Positions 9,327-18,050 of a DNA stretch of 64,000 bases are shown in pieces. Location of the stretch: NCBI RefSeq assembly GCF_016623465.1, contig NZ_JAEDAJ010000001.1:441963-505962 (forward strand), given 5' to 3'. This DNA is from Brachybacterium halotolerans. Lineage in GTDB: Bacteria > Actinomycetota > Actinomycetes > Actinomycetales > Dermabacteraceae. The notes under the pieces are model-generated. The model did no database searches and was not told the DNA's origin. It saw only the letters and a list, made by a program, of their open reading frames with translations. The first letter of the stretch is position 1. Each line of letters opens with the position of its first letter. The position numbers were made by a program, and so were the translations under genes.

Positions 9327-10091
9327 TCACTGCCCCGTCGAGCCTCCGAGCCCTCCCAGGTCGAAGACGCGGGCGGTGACGGCGAGCCCGCCGCCCTCGC
9401 TCTGCGCGCCGCCCTCCTGCAGGGCGCGCGGGATGAGCTCCTCGGGCGCGGGGTGCCCGGTGACGTGCGCGAGGTACGCCTCGTGGCTGCGCAGCGAGGC
9501 GATCGACGCCGCGGCGTCGTCGGGGCCGACGGGGATCGCGTGGGTCGGCCGCGAGTGGCCGACGACGATCAGGGCGCGGGCCTGCCACGGTCGATAGCCG
9601 TCGTGGCCGAGCTCGCGGAACACCCAGGGGTTCGCGGCGTCGCGCGTGCCGTCGGCCGCGGCCGTCCCGGCCGTGCGGTGGTCCGCCTGGTTCAGGGAGC
9701 CGTGGGCCTCGACCTCGTAGGTCGTGGTGAGCACGAGGTCCGGGCGCACGTCGCGGACGGTGCGGGCCACGTCGCGCCGCAGGTCGAGCGAGGGCTCGAG
9801 CATGCCGTCGGGATGGGCGAGGATCCGCAGATCCTCGACGCCCACCGTCGTGCAGGCGGTCCGCTGCTCGCGGGCGCGCAGCGGGGCGACGACCTCCGGT
9901 GCCTCCGCCATGCCCGCCTCCCCCGCGGTGAGCAGGAGGTAGGTGACCTCGACGCCGCGCGCGGTCCAGCGGTGCACCGCGGCGGACGCCCCGTACTCCA
10001 TGTCGTCGGGATGCGCGACCACGCAGAGCACACGGCGCACGTCCTCGTCGGGAAGCGTCGGCAGGGCGCGGGCGGCCTGGTGACTGGGCAT
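9327..10091 (-). CDS. PIG-L / LmbE family N-acetylglucosamine deacetylase-like hydrolase
   Basis: The 254-aa protein carries the zinc-binding signature VVAHPDDMEYG near residues 27-37 and the downstream QADHRTAG segment supplying a third zinc ligand. The family removes acetyl groups from GlcNAc-type substrates (for example in mycothiol or GPI precursors). Which substrate is used here is unknown, and nothing nearby marks it as the mycothiol enzyme MshB. The start at 10091 has a GGGGAG site. It is last in a minus-strand group with two membrane-protein genes, 55 bp after the upstream one. Confidence 0.88.
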   Translation of the reverse strand: MPSHQAARALPTLPDEDVRRVLCVVAHPDDMEYGASAAVHRWTARGVEVTYLLLTAGEAGMAEAPEVVAPLRAREQRTACTTVGVEDLRILAHPDGMLEPSLDLRRDVARTVRDVRPDLVLTTTYEVEAHGSLNQADHRTAGTAAADGTRDAANPWVFRELGHDGYRPWQARALIVVGHSRPTHAIPVGPDDAAASIASLRSHEAYLAHVTGHPAPEELIPRALQEGGAQSEGGGLAVTARVFDLGGLGGSTGQ

Positions 10092-10146
10092 GAGGACTCC
10101 CCTCGGTCGACGGGCGGCGAAGCGTCGGGCCGCCCGGGCTCCGAGG

Positions 10147-11184
10147 CTACTCGGGCTCGACTCCCGCGCGGGAGGGATCCGGAGCGCCCGCGCGCCCAGC
10201 GCCGGCTCGCGCAGCGCTGGCTCGCGCAGCGTCGGCTCGCGCAGCGCGACGGCGCCCGGCCCATCGGCGCAGTCGCGCCGTGATCCGCTCGAGCGGCAGG
10301 AACGCCGCCCAGCACACCACCGTGGGCAGGAAGTGGATCCCGAGCGCCACGAACGTCGCGAGATGGAAGACGAGGAAGACGCCGATCAGCGCGTAGAGCT
10401 TCCTCCCCCGCAGGAACAGCGCGAGCGGAGACATGGTCTCGAGGGCGATGAGCGCCCATTGGGCCGGACGGAACAGCCAGGGCACGTCCAGCATCCACTG
10501 CACCCACGGGGCGCCGCGGCGGATGAACGCGAAGGCGAACACTGCGCTGTTCGCCCAGGTCGCCGGGGACCCGGAGATCACCGACTTCTCGAGCACCGAA
10601 TAGAAGTAGGTGAGCACCACAGCGAGCTGGATGCACCGCAGCGCCCAGCCCGCCTGCCGAGAGAGCACTCCTGCGTCGGCCCCACCGACCCCACCGAACC
10701 CGTCGACCCCGTCCACCCGGTCGGCCCGTGCCCCCGCGATGCCGGCGGTGGGCAGCACGGCCACGGCGACCATGAGCGCCACGTGGTCGTGGCTGATGTA
10801 GCCGTAGCCCTGGGAGTAGAGCATCCAGATCCAGAAGCTCACGGCGAGCACCACGCCGCTCGCGCGCGGCGCGCGCCCCAGGGCGCCCAGAGCCCCGGAA
10901 GCGAGGATGACAACCAGCAGTCCCCAGCCCAGCACCGGCGTCACCGCGGGAAGGTGCAGGAGGCGGGCGAGCGCCGTGGGCCGGAAGTACTCGGGGTTCG
11001 CCGCGTGGCCGATCACGTCATTCGAGACCAGCAGCACGTCGAAGACGACGAACGCGCTGATCAGACGGCGCATCACCTCCAGACGCGCGAGGGGGATCGC
11101 CGGGGTGAGGACATCGAGCAGTCGTTCTGTCCCTCGCCGTGCGCGGGGCGGCGTGCTCGCGCCCGTCGAGATCGCCGTGCTCAT
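10147..11184 (-). CDS. HTTM / vitamin K-dependent gamma-carboxylase-like membrane protein
   Basis: The 345-aa protein has about eight hydrophobic segments and fits the HTTM-domain family: early RLISAFVVFDVLLVSNDV, a central SHDHVALMV loop and a late ALIGVFLVFHLATFVALGIHFLP segment. Bacterial members are uncharacterised. The C-terminal 35 residues are an Ala/Arg/Gly-rich low-complexity tail encoded by short direct repeats (around 10195-10250). Its ATG overlaps the stop of the upstream gene (ATGA at 11181-11184), so the pair is probably translationally coupled. The partner gene is often found beside HTTM proteins but is also of unknown role. Confidence 0.78.
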   Translation of the reverse strand: MSTAISTGASTPPRARRGTERLLDVLTPAIPLARLEVMRRLISAFVVFDVLLVSNDVIGHAANPEYFRPTALARLLHLPAVTPVLGWGLLVVILASGALGALGRAPRASGVVLAVSFWIWMLYSQGYGYISHDHVALMVAVAVLPTAGIAGARADRVDGVDGFGGVGGADAGVLSRQAGWALRCIQLAVVLTYFYSVLEKSVISGSPATWANSAVFAFAFIRRGAPWVQWMLDVPWLFRPAQWALIALETMSPLALFLRGRKLYALIGVFLVFHLATFVALGIHFLPTVVCWAAFLPLERITARLRRWAGRRRAARADAARASAARAGAGRAGAPDPSRAGVEPE

Positions 11185-11762
11185 CGCGCCTCCCAGGTGA
11201 CCAGGGTGACGTGCTCGGGCGGCCCGTCGGGCGCGCCTGAACGCAGGTGGTAGCGGTCGCTGCAGACGGTGAGGCTCGTCAGCTGCGGCTCGTCCGGGTG
11301 GTGGGCGTCGACGGCCCGGGCGAGCGGGGCGAGGCGCTGGGGGTCCTCGCGGATCCCGCGCAGGTTCCCCTCCACGTCGGAGCGCGCGATGCCGGCGTCG
11401 GGGAAGCTGATCGGGAGGACCTCGTCGCTGCCCTCGCGGGTGCCCTCGAGGCAGGTGTCGTCGACGACGCCGTCCGGGTCGCGGGGCTGGGCGAACATGG
11501 CCATCGCGCTGAACGGGAAGAGGTCGTCGGTGTGTCCGATCTGAGCGGCCGTCAGCACGGCCAGTCCCGCAGCCATCGCGAGGATCCGCCAGGCGAGGCC
11601 CACGGGGCCCATGCGCCCCACACGCGTCCGCCGCACACGCGGCACTGTGCCGCCGGGGGCTCCCGGCATCCCGGCCGTCGAGGGGCCGATCCCCGGATCA
11701 TCGTGCTGATCGGCGCTCCGCCCGGTGGGCCGATCGCGAGGGGACGCGGGATCTTCGGTCAT
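11181..11762 (-). CDS. Hypothetical single-pass membrane protein, coupled to the HTTM gene
   Basis: The 193-aa product has a Pro/Gly/Arg-rich N-terminus of about 60 residues, one membrane segment (VGLAWRILAMAAGLAVLTAAQIG, broken here as approximate residues 62-84) and a C-terminal domain expected outside the cell containing two or three Cys. I do not recognise a family. The start at 11762 is preferred over upstream codons because TATCGT lies 7 nt before it with no Shine-Dalgarno, the leaderless pattern of this genome. The stop overlaps the next ATG by 4 bp. Confidence 0.68.
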   Translation of the reverse strand: MTEDPASPRDRPTGRSADQHDDPGIGPSTAGMPGAPGGTVPRVRRTRVGRMGPVGLAWRILAMAAGLAVLTAAQIGHTDDLFPFSAMAMFAQPRDPDGVVDDTCLEGTREGSDEVLPISFPDAGIARSDVEGNLRGIREDPQRLAPLARAVDAHHPDEPQLTSLTVCSDRYHLRSGAPDGPPEHVTLVTWEAR

Positions 11763-11869
11763 TGCGCCCACGATAGGGAACGCGGACGCGGCCGGGCCGA
11801 ACCCCACGCCGATCACGCCCCACGACCTGGACCTCCGGGGTCCGCGCGCGACGCCCCTGCCCCGACCAC

Positions 11870-11882
11870 TAGGCTTCGAGCA
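11870..11882 (+). promoter_or_regulatory. Leaderless -10 box of the CrtI-like gene
   Basis: TAGGCT at 11870-11875 is followed by TCGAGC and the ATG at 11882. No Shine-Dalgarno is present. The same layout, TAGCCT-TCGAGC-ATG, occurs upstream of the histidine kinase at 25789, suggesting the same kind of leaderless start. Confidence 0.55.
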
Positions 11883-13366
11883 TGGCTTCCCCCTCGCTGG
11901 ACGCAGTGGTCGTCGGCTCAGGGCCCAACGGGCTCGCGGCGGCGGTCACCCTCGCCCGTGCGGGGCTGAGCGTCCAGGTCCTCGAGGCCGAGAAGACCCT
12001 GGGCGGCGGCTCCCGCACGCTCGACCTCGGCCTGGCTCCCGGGATCGTCCACGACATCTGCTCGGCCGTGCACCCGATGGCGCTCGCGAGCCCGTTCCTG
12101 CGCGAGTTCGACCTCGCGGCGCGCGGCGTGCGCACGATCGTGCCCGAGGTCTCCTACGCCCAGCCGCTGCCGGGCGGTGATGCCGGCATCGCCTGGCACG
12201 ACCTCGAGCGCACCGTCGAGGGGCTCGGGCCCGACGGGCCCTCGTGGCGCCGCATGTTCGAGCCCCTCGCCCGACATGCCGACGCCGTCACCGCACTCGC
12301 TCTCGGCGACAAGCGCTCGATCCCTTCGGAGGTGCTCTCCCCCGCCGGGCTCGTGGCCGGCGCCCGGTTCGGGCTGCGGGTGCTGCAGCAGGGCACCCGG
12401 GCCTGGGACGCGCCCCTGCACACGGAGAGGGCGCGCGCCCTGCTCACTGGAGTCGCCGCGCACGGCATCAGTCCCCTGCCGTCGCTGGCCGGCGCCGGGG
12501 TCTCCCTGCTCCTGGCCGCGCTCGCGCACGCGGGCGGCTGGCCGATCCCTGTCGGCGGCAGCCAGGCCATCGCCGATGCCCTGCTCGAGGACCTGCGCGC
12601 CCACGGCGGCAGCGTGATCGCAGGCCGCCCTGTGCGATCGCTCGCGGATCTTCCGCCCGCGCGCGCCGTGCTCCTGGACACGAGCGCCGACGACGCCTCG
12701 CGGATCCTCGGCCGCACGATCCCCCGCCGCACCGCCCGCGGCCTGCGGGGCCTCGGGCACGCGGGTGCCGCGGCGAAGGTGGATCTGGTGACCAGCGGGC
12801 CGATCCCGTGGGCGCATCCGGACGTGCGCCGCGCGGGGACCGTGCACCTGGGCGGCACCAGGGAGGAGGTCGCCGCGGCCGAGAACCAGGTGCTCGCGGG
12901 CCGCATCCCCGAGCGTCCCGTGGTGCTCGTGAGCGATCCGGCGGTCGCCGATCCCTCCCGCGAGGTCGGTGGTCTGCGGCCGATCTGGGCGTACGCGCAC
13001 GTGCCCGTCGGCGGCATGGAGGATCCCACCGAGGCCGTGATCGCGCAGGTCGAGGCGAGCGCCCCCGGATTCCGCGACACGATCGTCGCCGCGAGGGGCA
13101 TCCCCGCCGCGCGCATGGGCGAGCACGACCGGGCGATCGTCGGTGGCGACATCGCGATGGGGACGATCACGATGTACCGCATGATCGCGCGGCCCCGCGC
13201 GGTGTGGGACCCCTACCGGCTCTCGGACGACGGCCACTTCCTGTGCTCGTCCGCGACGCCTCCGGGCCCCGGGGTCCATGGCCTCAACGGCCATTTCGCC
13301 GCGCGGCGCGTCCTGCACGAGCGCTTCGGGATCCGTCGGGCCCCCGACCTCGGCCCTGGCGCCTGA
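11882..13366 (+). CDS. FAD-dependent NAD(P)-binding oxidoreductase, CrtI/phytoene desaturase-like
   Basis: The 494-aa protein opens with a Rossmann dinucleotide fold (VVGSGPNGLAAAVTLARAG) and the CrtI-type continuation VLEAEKTLGGGSRT. PGPGVHGLNGHFAAR at the C-terminus is the conserved FAD-binding end of the family. Members include carotenoid desaturases, but this branch is commonly found alone, as here, with no crtB, crtE or other carotenoid genes nearby, so a role in carotenoid synthesis is not supported. It is probably transcribed as a leaderless message from the TAGGCT box just upstream. Confidence 0.85.
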   Translation: MASPSLDAVVVGSGPNGLAAAVTLARAGLSVQVLEAEKTLGGGSRTLDLGLAPGIVHDICSAVHPMALASPFLREFDLAARGVRTIVPEVSYAQPLPGGDAGIAWHDLERTVEGLGPDGPSWRRMFEPLARHADAVTALALGDKRSIPSEVLSPAGLVAGARFGLRVLQQGTRAWDAPLHTERARALLTGVAAHGISPLPSLAGAGVSLLLAALAHAGGWPIPVGGSQAIADALLEDLRAHGGSVIAGRPVRSLADLPPARAVLLDTSADDASRILGRTIPRRTARGLRGLGHAGAAAKVDLVTSGPIPWAHPDVRRAGTVHLGGTREEVAAAENQVLAGRIPERPVVLVSDPAVADPSREVGGLRPIWAYAHVPVGGMEDPTEAVIAQVEASAPGFRDTIVAARGIPAARMGEHDRAIVGGDIAMGTITMYRMIARPRAVWDPYRLSDDGHFLCSSATPPGPGVHGLNGHFAARRVLHERFGIRRAPDLGPGA

Positions 13367-13458
13367 CGGCGCGAGAACCCTGCGCACTCCCAGCGAGCCG
13401 ACCGGTCGAGGCACGCGGCGCGTTCGACGGATCTGCCCCACTGGGGCACACTCGTGGC

Positions 13459-13671
13459 ATGGCTCAGCGATGCGAACAGTGCAGGAGAGTGATCCGCGGC
13501 CGCGCCCGGAAGTCGTTCACGGGGCGCCTGCTGTGCGAGCGCTGCAACGACCGGATCCTCGGCGCCTCCGCAGGGCATGCGGTGGGCGGCGGGGTCGGGC
13601 ACGCCGTGAGCGGCGGCGGCTGGTTCGGGCGCGTCAAGCAGTTCGCGAGCGGGAAGCGCCCGCGCCGCTGA
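13459..13671 (+). CDS. Small zinc-ribbon-like hypothetical protein
   Basis: The 70-aa product has two CxxC pairs (CEQC near residues 5-8 and CERC near 27-30), enough to bind one zinc, followed by a Gly/His-rich stretch and a basic tail. It lies 92 bp after the CrtI-like gene on the same strand. Its last 38 bp overlap the 3' end of the convergent PLP-enzyme gene. The start ATG follows CACACT plus 6 nt and may be leaderless. The function is unknown. Confidence 0.7.
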   Translation: MAQRCEQCRRVIRGRARKSFTGRLLCERCNDRILGASAGHAVGGGVGHAVSGGGWFGRVKQFASGKRPRR

Positions 13672-15064
13672 GCACCGAGGCGCGACCCGGCGCGTCCGTC
13701 GGTGCTGCGTCTCCCGGTCCCGCGTCTCCCCGTTCCGCGCCTCCCGGCTCCGCGTCGCCCGGTTCCGCGCCGCTCGGTCCCGCGTCGCGCGCCGTCCGCG
13801 CGGCGGCGAGGCCCCGTTGCAGGTCCGAGAGCAGATCGTCCACGTCCTCGAGGCCGATGCTGAGGCGCACCGTGCCCTCGCCCACCCCGCAGGCCGCCCG
13901 CTGCTCCGTGCTCAGGTGCGAGTGCGTCGTGGTCGCCGGGTGGCAGACCAGGGAGCGGACGTCGCCGATGTTCACGGCGAGGGTGAAGACGCTCAGGGCA
14001 TCGCAGAAGGCGGCGGCCGCTGCTTCCCCGCCCTCGAGGTCGATCGAGAACACTCCCGAGGTGCCGCGTGGGAAGTCGCGCGCGGCGAGGTGCGCGTCGG
14101 CGCGACCGGGGGCCGACGGATGGTTCACACGGGCGATTCCTTCCGCGCCCTGCAGGCTGCGAGCGATCTGCTCGGCGTGAGCGCTGATGCGCTCAAGGCG
14201 CAGGTCGAGGGTCTCGATGCCCACGAGCACGTCGCGGGCGCTCTGGGCGGGAAGGGTGGCGCCGAAGTCGGTGACGTACTTGGCCCGGGCGAAGCCCAGC
14301 AGTCCGGAGCCGCCGGCCTCGTACTCGTCGGCGAAGGTCACGTGGAAGCGCTCGTTGGGTGTGGTCAGGCGCGGCCAGCGCTCGGGACATCGGCGCGGGT
14401 CGAAGGAGCCGGTGTCCACGATGAGTCCGGCGATCGTGGTGCCGTGACCGGCGAGATACTTGGTGGCCGAGTGCACCACCACGTCGGCCCCGTGCTCGCC
14501 GGGACGGTAGAGAGCGGGGCTCGCGAGGGTCGAGTCGACGACCACCACCGCGCCGTGCTCGTGGGCGATCGCGCTGATGGCATCGAGGTCGGTCAGCTCA
14601 GCCCCGGGATTTGCGATCGACTCGAGGAGGACGACGCGGGTCTCCGGGCGGATCGCGGCGCGCCAGGCGTCGACGTCCCAGGGGTCGACGGAGCTCCAGC
14701 TCACCTGCAGGTCGACGAGGGTGTCGCCGAGGAACTCCGTGGTCCCGCCGTAGAGGCGGGAGGAGGCCACGACGTGGGTGCCCGGCTCCAGCAGGGCGCA
14801 CAGCGCGATCGTGGTGGCCGCCTGCCCGCTCGCCACGGCGATCGCGCCGATCCCGCCCTCGAGCGCGGCGATCCGCTGTTCGAGGACGGCCGTGGTGGGG
14901 TTCCCGGAGCGGGAGTAGGCGAACCCCTCGCTCTCCCGGGCGAAGAGGGCCTTCAGAGAGGCGTGGCCGCTGTGGGCGTAGGCGCTGGTGGCATAGATCG
15001 GGGGGACGAGCGAGCCGTGGGCGCCGCGCGCGTCCCAGCCCGCGTGCACCGATGTCGTGGACAT
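13634..15064 (-). CDS. O-acetylhomoserine (thiol)-lyase-type Cys/Met metabolism PLP enzyme
   Basis: The 476-aa PLP enzyme begins MSTTSVHAGWDARGAHGS and has the Lys aldimine motif HSATKYLAGHG, as in MetY/MetZ/MetB. The early Arg/Tyr block SRSGNPTTAVLEQR is also conserved. MetY (direct sulfhydrylation of O-acetylhomoserine to homocysteine) is the best guess from overall length and the insert, but other members cannot be excluded. The ATG at 15064 has a strong GGAGAAGG site. The last about 40 residues are a Gly/Ala/Pro/Asp-rich repeat tail beyond the family's normal end, encoded by a 12-15-bp repeat at about 13700-13800 that runs into the opposing small gene. Confidence 0.85.
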   Translation of the reverse strand: MSTTSVHAGWDARGAHGSLVPPIYATSAYAHSGHASLKALFARESEGFAYSRSGNPTTAVLEQRIAALEGGIGAIAVASGQAATTIALCALLEPGTHVVASSRLYGGTTEFLGDTLVDLQVSWSSVDPWDVDAWRAAIRPETRVVLLESIANPGAELTDLDAISAIAHEHGAVVVVDSTLASPALYRPGEHGADVVVHSATKYLAGHGTTIAGLIVDTGSFDPRRCPERWPRLTTPNERFHVTFADEYEAGGSGLLGFARAKYVTDFGATLPAQSARDVLVGIETLDLRLERISAHAEQIARSLQGAEGIARVNHPSAPGRADAHLAARDFPRGTSGVFSIDLEGGEAAAAAFCDALSVFTLAVNIGDVRSLVCHPATTTHSHLSTEQRAACGVGEGTVRLSIGLEDVDDLLSDLQRGLAAARTARDAGPSGAEPGDAEPGGAERGDAGPGDAAPTDAPGRASVLSGAGASRSRTA

Positions 15065-15206
15065 GACCTTCTCCTCCCGAGCGGCCGACGGGGCCGAGGA
15101 CGCCGCTCCCGGCCACTCTCGCGCGCACACGGGTCGGGCGCCCAGGAATGTGACCACGTATGACCGCTCATGCGGTCCCCGCGCACCGGACGTGGCGGTC
15201 GGGCAC

Positions 15207-15251
15207 GGGATGCGCGGCTCGCGCGGGTCGGGCTCGGGATGCGCGGCTCGC
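15207..15251. repeat. Short direct repeat downstream of tag
   Basis: The 16-bp word GGGATGCGCGGCTCGC occurs twice with a 29-bp period in the 212-bp gap between the tag-like gene and the PLP-enzyme gene. GGTCGGGC and TCAGGCTCGA words are also repeated. No gene or hairpin terminator is evident in the gap. Confidence 0.55.
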
Positions 15252-15276
15252 CCGGTTCAGGCTCGAGTTGAGCCGG

Positions 15277-15936
15277 TCAGGCTCGACGCGCGCCGGTCTC
15301 GTCCCAGAGGCCGGAGCTGCCGCGGCGGTGGGAGCCCAGCAGGTGGGTGTCGACCACGCCGAGGGCCTCCATGAGCGCGAACATCGTCGTCGGCCCCACG
15401 AACCGGAATCCTCGGGCCTTGAGCTCCTTCGCGAGCGCGCGGGACTCGGCGGAGGTCGTCGGCACCTCGGCGGCGGTGCGCGGCGCAGGGCTCGTCCCCG
15501 GCCGGTAGCTCCAGACCAGATCGGCGAGGGTCGAGCCGCGCGGCAGGTCGCCGCGGGCGCCGATCCCCTCGGCCTCGCGCAGGGCGAGGGTCGCGCGGGC
15601 GTTGGCGATGGTCGCCTCGATCTTGCCGCGGTGGCGGATGATGCCCTCGTCGGCGAGCAGGCGCTCCACGTCGGCCTCCTCGAAGCGGGCGACCGCCTCG
15701 GGGTCGAAGCCCGCGAAGGCGCGGCGGAATCCGGGGCGGCGCCGCAGGATCGTGGCCCAGGAGAGGCCGGACTGGAAGCCCTCGAGCGCGAGGCGCTCGA
15801 ACACCTCGGCCTCGGTGCGTCGCGGCATGCCCCACTCGGTGTCGTAGTACTCGCGCAGATCCTCGTGGCGGCTCGCCCAGACGGGGCGGGCCAGTCCGTC
15901 CTCGCCGACGACAAGGTCCTCGCTCGGATCGCTCAT
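15277..15936 (-). CDS. tag: DNA-3-methyladenine glycosylase I family protein
   Basis: The 219-aa protein matches Tag over its length: YYDTEWGMP near residues 30-38, ALEGFQSGLSWATILRRRPG with the base-pocket Glu and Trp, and a helical C-terminal half. It should excise N3-methyladenine from alkylated DNA. The Cys of the usual N-terminal CPW motif and the His of the YHD motif are replaced (PVW and YYD), and the C-terminal Cys is not seen, so the zinc site of E. coli Tag is missing. It starts 9 bp after the siderophore-interacting-protein gene and is probably co-transcribed with it. Confidence 0.87.
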   Translation of the reverse strand: MSDPSEDLVVGEDGLARPVWASRHEDLREYYDTEWGMPRRTEAEVFERLALEGFQSGLSWATILRRRPGFRRAFAGFDPEAVARFEEADVERLLADEGIIRHRGKIEATIANARATLALREAEGIGARGDLPRGSTLADLVWSYRPGTSPAPRTAAEVPTTSAESRALAKELKARGFRFVGPTTMFALMEALGVVDTHLLGSHRRGSSGLWDETGARRA

Positions 15937-15945
15937 GCGGCGGGG

Positions 15946-16806
15946 TCAGTCCTCGTCGATGCGGCCGACGGGCTCGCGCTTCTCGGCCTGGAACTGGTCC
16001 TCGACGCGGCCGGCGGCCCAGTAGGCGGAGATCGAGATGAGGGAGCGGTCGATGCCGCGCTCCTTGACGAGGTTCCGACGGATCCGCTTGATGATGCCGC
16101 GCTCCCCGTGGGCGAAGACCTGGAGGCCGTCGGCCGGGAGGTCCAGGCCCTCGGTCTCGGTGACCAGCTGCTCGCGGTCGCCGATCAGCCAGCGCAGCTC
16201 GACGCCCTCGGGGTGGTCGAGGTCCTGCTGGTCCTCGGCGTGATCGAGCTGGACGAGGGCGATGCCGCGGGCCGCGGGCTCCATGGCCTCGAGGGCGGAG
16301 GCGATGGCGGGCAGCGCCGAGTGGTCGCCGATCAGCACGTGGAAGCCCGTCTCCGGGTCGGGGGCGTAGCCGCCGCCGGCGCCGTTCGCGGCGACGACGT
16401 CGCCGGGCAGGACGGCGTCCGCCCAGGCGGCCGCGATCCCGTCGATCGTGCCCTCGCCGTGGAGCACGAAGTCCAGCGCGAGCAGCTGCTTCTCGCGGTC
16501 CCACGAGCGCACCGTGTAGGTGCGGCGGGACGGCAGGGTCTCGGGCGAGGTCTCGCGCAGGCCCTCCATGTCGTAGGGCGGCTGCAGGCCGCTCCCTGGC
16601 TGCGGGAGCAGGAGCTTGAGGTACTTGTCCGTGGAGTCGTTGTCGTTCAGGACGCTGACCTGGTCACCGCCGACGATCACGCGCAGCAGGTTCGGCGTGA
16701 TCCGCTGCTTGCCGATCACCTCGAGGACCGCCTGGGGACGCGGAGGCCGCTTCCCCTTGTCCCTGGGGTTCGGTGCTGCGGTCCCGGATCCTGTGGCGTC
16801 GCTCAT
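15946..16806 (-). CDS. Siderophore-interacting protein (FAD-dependent ferric reductase family)
   Basis: The 286-aa cytoplasmic flavoprotein fits the ViuB/SIP family that reduces ferric siderophores with NAD(P)H. RTYTVRSWD (about residues 93-101) is the FAD-binding RxYT motif. The central VLPGDVVAANGAGGGY and ISAYWAAGR near the C-terminus are family hallmarks. The start MSDATGSG at 16806 has GGAGG immediately before it and TACTGT 7 nt upstream, so it could be leaderless. No siderophore uptake genes lie nearby. No iron-box palindrome was recognised. Confidence 0.9.
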   Translation of the reverse strand: MSDATGSGTAAPNPRDKGKRPPRPQAVLEVIGKQRITPNLLRVIVGGDQVSVLNDNDSTDKYLKLLLPQPGSGLQPPYDMEGLRETSPETLPSRRTYTVRSWDREKQLLALDFVLHGEGTIDGIAAAWADAVLPGDVVAANGAGGGYAPDPETGFHVLIGDHSALPAIASALEAMEPAARGIALVQLDHAEDQQDLDHPEGVELRWLIGDREQLVTETEGLDLPADGLQVFAHGERGIIKRIRRNLVKERGIDRSLISISAYWAAGRVEDQFQAEKREPVGRIDED

Positions 16807-16904
16807 GCCTCCGACAGTACGGCAGACCGCCGACCCCCTGCAGGACCGAGGGATTATCGCCACACGTCCCTTGCGTTAAATCGGGGCCGGTCCTGGACGG
16901 GACG

Positions 16905-18050
16905 TCAGCTGCGCAGGAGGCGCCGGGCCGCGGCGCGGCCGGCGCGGTTGGCGCCGATGGTGGAGGAGCTGGGGCCGTAGCCGACGAGGTGGATGCGAGG
17001 GTCGTCCGCGACCTGGGTGCCATCCATCCGGATGCCGCCGCCCGGGGCGCGCAGGTGCAGCGGCGCGAGGTGGTCCAGGGCCGCGCGGAAGCCGGTCGCC
17101 CAGAGCAGGACGTCGAGGGGCGTCGTGGTGCCGTCGGCCTCGATCACACCCTCGGGCACGATGCGCGTGAACATCGGTCGCCGCGCGAGAGCTCCCCGGG
17201 CGTCGGCGGCCGCGAGGGCCGGGCTCCAGGGCAGGCCGGTCACGGAGACCACGCTGAGAGGGGCGAGTCCCTGCGCCACGCGCTCCTCGACCATCGCGAC
17301 GGCCGCGCGGCCCTCGATCTCGGGGGTGAACCCGCCCTCGCGGAAGACAGGCTCCCGGCGCGTGTACCAGAAGGTGGTCGCGACCTCGCTGAGCTCGGCG
17401 AGGAAGCCGGTGGCGCTGATCCCGCCGCCGACGATCCCGATCCGCCGCTCGGCGAGGGCCGCGGCGCCGGGGTAGTCGACGGTGCGCAGCATGCGACCGC
17501 GGAAGGTGCCGATCCCCGGCACGAAGGGGACGAACGGATTGCCCCAGGTGCCGGTCGCGTTCACGATCGCGCGCGTGCGGATCGGCGCCAGCGACCTCCC
17601 CTCCCCGTCCACGCTGTCGACGCGCAGCGGCGAGTCGATCCCCGCGTCCGGATCCTCGGAGCGCACGGAGGTCACGCGGACAGGCCGCTCGATCGGGAGG
17701 GAGCCCCGCCGCTCGAACTCGTCGAAGTAGGCGGGGACCGCGGTGTTCGCGCTCTCGAACTCGGCGACGGTGCCCTGCGGCATGTCGGGGAGGTCGGCGA
17801 TGTGGTTGACCGTGGCCATGGTCAGCGAGTCCCAGCGATGCCGCCAGGCGCCGCCGGGCCCGTCCTCGGCATCGAGCATGATGACGTCGGCGCCGCGGCG
17901 CAGCAGGTGGTGGCCGGCGCTGAGTCCCGCCTGTCCCCCGCCGATGACCACGACGTCCGCCTCGCGCAGGGAGGGCTCGTCGGATTGAACCGGACGGGCG
18001 GGCGGGGCGGACCGGACGGGCCCGTCGGACGGGACGGGCTGCTCGCTCAC
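16905..18050 (-). CDS. FAD-dependent monooxygenase-like oxidoreductase (CzcO/FMO type)
   Basis: The 381-aa protein has an N-terminal FAD Rossmann fold (VVVIGGGQAGLSAGHHLLRRG, residues about 33-53), the GPGGAWRHRWDSL segment after it and a second GxGxxxxG NADPH fold (GIVGGGISATG). This is the group called CzcO or putative flavoprotein monooxygenases, whose natural substrates are mostly unknown. The gene is last in the MFS-HAD-monooxygenase run. Its start overlaps the stop of the HAD gene by 4 bp. About 30 N-terminal residues are Pro/Ser-rich. Confidence 0.85.
   Translation of the reverse strand: MSEQPVPSDGPVRSAPPARPVQSDEPSLREADVVVIGGGQAGLSAGHHLLRRGADVIMLDAEDGPGGAWRHRWDSLTMATVNHIADLPDMPQGTVAEFESANTAVPAYFDEFERRGSLPIERPVRVTSVRSEDPDAGIDSPLRVDSVDGEGRSLAPIRTRAIVNATGTWGNPFVPFVPGIGTFRGRMLRTVDYPGAAALAERRIGIVGGGISATGFLAELSEVATTFWYTRREPVFREGGFTPEIEGRAAVAMVEERVAQGLAPLSVVSVTGLPWSPALAAADARGALARRPMFTRIVPEGVIEADGTTTPLDVLLWATGFRAALDHLAPLHLRAPGGGIRMDGTQVADDPRIHLVGYGPSSSTIGANRAGRAAARRLLRS

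Noticed and set aside
15065-15170. SAM-type riboswitch upstream of the MetY-like gene
   Set aside because: The short leader has no recognisable conserved SAM riboswitch core, and a normal ribosome site is directly upstream of the ATG.
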